A DNA stretch of 64,000 nucleotides from Dichotomocladium elegans (taxonomy: Eukaryota > Mucoromycota > Mucoromycetes > Mucorales > Lichtheimiaceae), in assembly GCA_025716815.1 (NCBI GenBank), contig JAIXMN010000031.1, forward strand, positions 1 to 64,000. Reading direction: 5' to 3'. This document shows, piece after piece, positions 58,465 to 64,000 of this stretch (the first letter of the stretch is position 1; every line of letters starts with the position of its first letter). The translations under genes and the position numbers were made by a program. The notes beneath the pieces were generated by a model, which ran no database searches, was not told the DNA's origin, and worked only from the letters and a program-made list of their open reading frames with translations.

Positions 58465-59592
58465 ACATCTCTAAACATACTTGTATCATTACTTCTTGCT
58501 CATCTATCCTTCTCCCTGACTTACGCATATACACACACACAATCTCTCTATCTCTCTCTCTTTCTCTCAATCTTCTATCTCCTTTTCTCTCGCGCTCTCT
58601 TCTTTCTCTTTTTCGTTGCTCGACACCGGAAAAAATGAGACAATAAGAGATGTCCGTGCGAGTATTACACTTTTCAACGTACAATCCCTATATTAGTAAC
58701 TAGATATCATATGTGTAGCATCTTCTTTTCTGTTTTTTTTTTTTTGCACGAAAACACATCTCTTAGCATTTACGCAGCGCAATTAACTAAAAGTCTTAAC
58801 ACCGTTCTATGTATCATGGATATCACACAAATCATCCGTTCCTGGAGTGAGCGCAATAGTGTACCTATTCGCGGAAGCATTTTTTTGGTGGAACGAAGAG
58901 TGTGACGTAGGACCAGTAAGGAAAGCGGACGTAGTACATGTTGACCTTCTGGATTCCATCCAGTGGTGCCACTTCAATGTTACAGTATATATGGACTTTG
59001 GAGTAGCACGAGATACAAACAGGAACTGGTCTTTAGTGATGGACATAATGATAGTATTAGTATCGGGATATCTATATTAAATGAAATAGCTAAAGTGTAA
59101 GACCTGGTTCCGATAAAGTAACTGATTAGCTTGGTAAAGGATGATCTCTTTGTCATTGGGGCTGACCTGTTGCTTGGTAATTGCGGTCAGATGATAATGT
59201 CAGTCGGACTGTTACAACTCTATTGCATCGATTCAAGTCGCGCCACACATCTCAACGCAGCTTTCTTCCATCCCGATCCATTTTGTGTTCAAAAAATGAG
59301 TAGTCTATTCCTTTTTTTTTTCTTTGCTTCTTTATGAAAATGGAACAGGGCGGTGTCGGTGAGGGAATACGATTGTCTTGCACCCATGGTGCGGAAGAAC
59401 ACTCTCTTCGATCGCTTCTTGTCCCCCATCCGGAATATATGTATACCCTATCTTTGCAAAGGCTGAACTTTGAATTTGTTGCTACGTATCCCTATTCCTA
59501 GGCCAAGGGGAGACAACCATTAAGATCGGGTGCTCAGGTATACTTCATTTCCTAAAATAAGTCGCTTCCGTCTTCAACCCCCTTAATAGCAT
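58465..59592. other. Intergenic region with CT-rich tracts
   Basis: Pyrimidine-rich microsatellite sequence (58,545-58,610) follows the RRM gene. ORFs at 58,847-59,080 (+) and 58,807-59,046 (-) overlap and have no motif. Nothing else is supported. Confidence 0.5.
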
Positions 59593-60740
59593 CAGTTGTC
59601 AAGTCGCAGGACCACAAATAAATGCCGCATCCACTTTTTTTAAACCCGTTTTACATTCTGAAATGAGCACAGAATATCTGCAGTGATAAATATTCCATCT
59701 ACAATCTTGGGAGCAATATCAGCGTTCGGTGCTATTAAAGATAGCTTGAGACACCCACAGGCACTAGCCTCCCCCTTCCTCCCACCCACCCCCAAAAAAA
59801 GAATGTTTATCGCCCTATACACACCTAGATAGGTCCGGTGTGATCCGGGTGTGAAGTCAAAATAGAAAGGGGATGGGGTTCATATTTTCTGTTGACGAAT
59901 GAAACCATTGTTACAGAGACTTGTTCTGGATACTGCTACATAGCGTAACACCCGCCAAGGTGAGATGAAGCATGTTCAACCTGATGTTTGGAAATAGACC
60001 TCTGTGCATAGACCGCATAAAATGTGCCAGTAATACATTTTTGTTCGATAGAGCAATGGATGCAACGTTAATGTAAAGCACTCTTATAGCAGTGTAAGAG
60101 AACCACGGAAGGGATGACTTTAGCAATGAAGAGCATTAGCTGGATGTTTCAGCAGTGTCAATGAGAGTCTATCCATTGTCATAGAGGGAAGTATGGAACG
60201 AAGGCCCTTGCAATTTGATGGTTTCTGAAAGAAATCAAGTTCCTTTGAATTAATCGAAAAAGTAAAATCGGACACAACCTGTTATTGGAGAGACTCGGTC
60301 TCATCTGTATATATGCATTGACTTTTTGAAATAGCCACGTTTTCTTTATCATGAGCCCGGAGTTCATGATAACATGAAGCACAGCATGAGAAGTCCCAAA
60401 AACGGGGCTTCCATAATGCTGGTTGTGCTCAAAGTCAAGAGCGAAAGGCAACATTAATGTGAGAAGCGATTTCAACGATTTGCAACTTGAGGCGCTTGCG
60501 GCCAATGGCCAAGGAAAAAAGAAAGAAAGCATACTGAAACTTCTCAACGCTAAAATGGGCGAGATGGAGCAAAAAAAAGAAGCCGTAAAGAGCAAGGAGC
60601 ATTATTTCGTAATGGATATCGAATCTCGAAGATATCAATACGACGGTCTGTGGCTATACGTTACTTGCCCAAGTTCGACCCAATTGAGCAGTTTTGTCAA
60701 TTGTCAAGAGCAAGAAGACAAGGGACAACAGACTGGATAG
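59593..60740 (+). pseudogene. Deleted and scrambled IS630/mariner-like relics with a Fanzor-tail-like segment
   Basis: CAGTTGTCAAGTCGCAGG at 59593 is the family 5-prime end, but only about 90 bp of leader follows. The sequence then jumps to the catalytic-domain region (CTTGGGAGCAATATCAGC near 59,708; compare 27,060). At 59,810-59,850 one frame reads YTHLDRSGVIRV and a stop, like the Fanzor tail. Further on, 60,120-60,190 matches the HTH end and 60,590-60,720 the second catalytic block (HYFVMDIESRRYQY) up to a broken YLPPYSP-type region. Several deletions and frameshifts are clear. Confidence 0.65.
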
Positions 60741-61421
60741 CAAGAATTGATGATGCACAATAACGGAAGCACCAAATAGCTTAAAACAGAGCGCTTTCCA
60801 AGGAGTCGTCTTTCCTTATTGGTGTCCGGCTTATTGCGATAGTGGGGAAGAACTATGACCTGGCTTATGATAATTCTACATACAGTAGTATATATATTAT
60901 ATTTATTTATGTAAAAGAGTGATATGAGTAGATATTTTGGATGCGAGTACCTCGAATAGCTGAAAGATTATTGAGGTGCGGATAGTTGGCGACAGCCGCC
61001 CGAAAAAAAAAACAATGCTAACGTAAAACATGTCTCTTTTTTCGAGAAGGCACAGACGTAACAGCGCGTACTTAATTGCGGTCCTTCTCAGTTTCCTTTC
61101 AAGGAAGGATGACGACAAGATTCCCTACAGGTAGGAAACCGAACTGGGCAACGATACCATCATGATTGATTTGTAAGCAAGTACCTGCGTCGTCGGGCAT
61201 GACGTGAATCAGTTTAAATGTGTTAAAAAGCCAGGTGGTTGAGAGAGAGAGGGAGAGAGTAGACATTGCCTTTGCTAAATAATGGTTTTCTGGCCCGGGG
61301 AAGGAAATCCTTCTCAAAAATGTCTGTATCCAATCGGAAACTACGTAATAGCGGCGGATATCAATTTATTCAACGTATTTAAATAGAGTTTGAAATAGAC
61401 ATTCATGGTTTAAGATGAAAC
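60741..61421. other. Intergenic region, AIFM2 promoter side
   Basis: AT-rich with a short GA tract near 61,240-61,258. No gene recognised. Confidence 0.5.
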
Positions 61422-62908
61422 ATGACGGTTGAAAACATTGTTATTATCGGTGGTGGATATGCTGGTATTGCAGCCGCAAAAGACCTTGAGAAACGCCTTG
61501 CACGGAACGCAGGGTACCGAATTCTGTTGATTGAAAAGGTAAAACAAAAGATGGGGGAGGGAAGCGTACGGGTGGATGACTTCCTTTGTTTATTAGAAAG
61601 ACTTTTTTTATCATGCTGTCGCAGCACCAAGAAACGTCGTTGAGAATCTCGATATTCTCTTTCCCTATGACCGCCTATTCACCTATGCTAAAAACCGGGT
61701 TGTCCAGGCTTCGGTCTTGAAACTCGAACCTAACAAGCTCCATCTCGACAAGGACTTTGAAGACTCGACAGAGGTCCCCTTCAAGCATGCGGTAAAGTGT
61801 CGAAGCTCAGATGCACATGCTTTATTTGTACTAAGGGGTTTTCTTCTGCTCACTAGATTATCGCAACAGGCACCCAAATCTGCGAACCCTTCAAGCTCCC
61901 GATGCTCAGCGCCGCGGACAGCAAGGTATACCTCGCGAAGACGCGACAGCAGATCAAGGCGGCCAACTCGATCTTGATTGTTGGCGGCGGTCCAGTGGGG
62001 ATCGAGATGGCAGGAGAGATCCGCGGCGTCTTCAAAGACAAGAAGATCACATTAGTCCACAATCAGGAACGGCTGCTTTTGCCAATATTCTCAGACAGGG
62101 ATCGTGATGGCGTGCTTGCCAAGGTCAAGAGTTTGGACATCGACGTTCATCTTGGCGAGACGGTCGTGCTTCCGCCCGACCACAGTTCACCCACCTTCAC
62201 GCCCGCGGCGCCGATTGTGACCAAAAGTGGCAAGCAATTTGCCAAGTTCGACCTTGTCATCCTTGCGTTCGGCAACCGGCCCAACAGCGGGTGGCTGGAC
62301 AAGCATTTGGTATCCACCGAAGGTTTTGTCAAGGTCAAGCCCACTCTTCAGGTGGATGAGGCAGGCTTTGAGAACGTATACGCCATTGGTGATGTCGCGG
62401 ATATCAAGGAGGCCAAAATGGCGGCGTTCACGATCAAACATGCTGCCGTAGTTGGCGCGAATATCGCCAGCGCGATCAAGGGACAGAAACCCAGCAAGTG
62501 TTACACTGCCGGTGGTCCTATGATGGTGATTACTATGGGCAAGGTGTGTGTATATTGAATTAAAAGAGAGAAAGTGTAAAGTCGATGGCTAAAAGACGGG
62601 TTTAGAAACACGGCGTCGCCCTTCTTCCATTTGGTGTCTTCGGAGATTGGTTCACTACCCTGGTCAAGGGGAAGTCCCTGTTTGTGGAGAAGTACCGCGC
62701 AGAACTCAATTGCGCAAGGTAACAAAAAAAAAAGCCCGCCTTGCTGAATCTTATTTGCCTGCTGAATTGCTTTTCGGGTTAACCGAATAGCCCGACTTCC
62801 TCCTCCTCGGCGACCATGTTTCTGCTGCTTAGCGCTGTTGTTGCTGTTTCGGCGTATTACATTATCAAAGCAAAGCCTTCCTTGCTTTCTTCCCTATCCT
62901 TTACGTAA
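61422..62908 (+). CDS. AIFM2: AIFM2/FSP1-like NAD(P)H-dependent flavoprotein
   Basis: Five exons (61422-61538, 61597-61791, 61857-62543, 62606-62718, 62791-62908) give 409 residues. The FAD Rossmann motif NIVIIGGGYAGIAAAK is at the N-terminus, IIATGT follows, then the NAD(P)H fold SILIVGGGPVGIEMAGEI, FGNRPNS and VYAIGDVADI. These identify a pyridine nucleotide-disulphide oxidoreductase of the AIFM2 (FSP1/AMID) type, which reduces quinones. The C-terminus ends with a Ser-rich linker and a hydrophobic helix (MFLLLSAVVAVSAYYIIKA), likely a tail anchor. Human FSP1 instead uses N-myristoylation; this protein starts MTVEN and has no such site. All junctions keep frame. Confidence 0.94.
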
Positions 62909-63088
62909 TTCTATTAACCTTATTTTTTTGGTGAGGAGTAAAATAAAAGAGACAAGAGCCCCATGAATTAAGTTGCGTCCATGTGGTTACAAAAAGGAGT
63001 ACATGCATCATTGCATAGGAAGTCGTGCTAAAAGTTTCGTGTGCGTGCTTAGATTGGCATTTTTTTTTATTTATAAAAAGGGTGCGAT
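62909..63088. other. Short intergenic stretch
   Basis: 3-prime side of the AIFM2-like gene before the next transposase relic. Nothing specific. Confidence 0.4.
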
Positions 63089-64000
63089 TTGTTTGAGATG
63101 AGATCTTTTATTTTCTGTTTACACCTACAGACATTATTCAGAGTATGCAATTTCTTTATGAAAATGGACAAGGCCGTGTTCGTGATGAGAACGGGGTTGA
63201 GCCCATGGATCTTATCGTTGTCGAAGAGTTATTCGCGTTCGAACACAAACTTCTCGCACGCAATTTTTGATGAATAAACTTCCAGAAAGACTTAATCTTG
63301 TAATGCATCCAGTTACGGATAAGGGGAACAGTCAAGATATTGATATGGGGTTATACAATAAAAGATTATACAGTTTATTTTGATGAAGATAAGACTAGAT
63401 TTTTTATCTATTTTTCAGCAAATGCTTGAATGCTGCTGCTGCTGCTGCGAGACAATTAGGTATCCCTATTCGAGCAACACTGAGATAAGTCAAACGCTGT
63501 TCCGAAAAAATCAAATCGGCGCCGTGTCATAAATAATTTCTTTTAAATTACATTGATGAGAACCCTTCTGTTGTGGTAACTGAACTGGTAGAAAATTCAC
63601 TGCAACACTTTGTCGGTTTGAAAATTGTTTATAACTTCATAATAACACCGTGTAATCTATCCATTACACAAGCACAGTTCCAACCTGTGGAAAGAAACAG
63701 TGAGGAAAAAACTTCAGCAGAGGTATGATTGGGTTCAAAAGTGGCAGCGAACTGACCTGGATTTCACAACAAATTATGTCTTTCTTGATGAATCAGCCTT
63801 TCATATAAATCGAAAACTAGGTATGACTTGGTCAAAAAGGAAACTCCTGCAGTTGTTTCCAAGTCTATGACAAAAATGAAAACAGCATCTGTTTTGGGCG
63901 CAATATCCCCCACTGGTTTGATCAATATTAGTTTGCGAATTCCAAAGCATATAAAAAGAGAAAGCTCGGGTGCGAGATTTCTACTTACGCCACGGGACAT
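63089..64000 (+). pseudogene. IS630/mariner-like transposase relic, truncated by window end
   Basis: A leader and the M-DKAVFVMRTG start (63,160) resemble the MAKAMSLM and VTKAHVIDE starts of the other copies, followed by decayed HTH sequence with a CTG repeat (63,430-63,445). From 63,720 the frame RYDWVQKWQRTDLDFTTN leads to VFLDESAFHINRK, the first catalytic block, then MTWSKK. LGAISPTGLINISLRIPK closes the window. Frameshifts occur near 63,840. This copy is the most diverged of those in the window and may represent a separate subfamily. Confidence 0.75.

Overview
This is a eukaryotic genomic window, most likely from an early-diverging filamentous fungus of the Mucoromycota, probably Mucorales. 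The evidence is gene style and content: many short spliceosomal introns (about 50-90 nt), fungal housekeeping genes (PHO85, RRN7, COX23, FAT1, a Rom2-type RhoGEF, a Whi3/Scw1-type RNA-binding protein), and heavy loads of decayed Tc1/mariner, IS630-like, Mutator-like (MULE) and Fanzor (eukaryotic TnpB-like) sequences. The order assignment is inference; no marker for it lies in the window.

Layout. 1-10,302 is repeat-dominated: a large inverted repeat with nearly identical arms (1-2,829 and 8,314-10,302) around a 5.5 kb spacer. Each arm carries a 69/70-bp minisatellite, 18 units on the left and 6 on the right. 11,022-15,106 is a nested transposon relic, a MULE inside a Tc1-type element. 15,108-20,680 holds an inverted pair of one gene family: a broken left copy hit by a MITE and an apparently intact 539-residue right copy. 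20,690-64,000 is gene-rich and punctuated by transposon relics.

Genes with support, in order: Pst2/Ycp4-type flavodoxin (-), TM9SF/EMP70 nonaspanin (+), PHO85-type CDK (-), PAXBP1/GCFC homologue (-), taspase-1 homologue (+), FAT1-type acyl-CoA synthetase (-), ribosomal protein P1 (+), COX23 (-), RRN7/TAF1B (+), DEP-DH-PH-CNH RhoGEF (-), a 479-residue unknown (-), uridine kinase (-), Scw1/Whi3-like RRM protein (+), AIFM2/FSP1-like oxidoreductase (+). The genes are unrelated housekeeping functions (secretory membranes, phosphate/cell-cycle kinase signalling, Pol I transcription, cell-wall signalling, lipid activation) and do not form a pathway.

The most interesting element is a degenerate Fanzor gene (34,508-36,821, minus strand). 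Its RuvC motifs are all recognisable but scattered over several reading frames. Copies of its 3-prime end recur at three to four other places in the window without a recognisable full Fanzor gene. All splice models were derived by hand from GT-AG (a few GC-AG) junctions, reading-frame phase and family motifs; none was tested against transcripts or databases.
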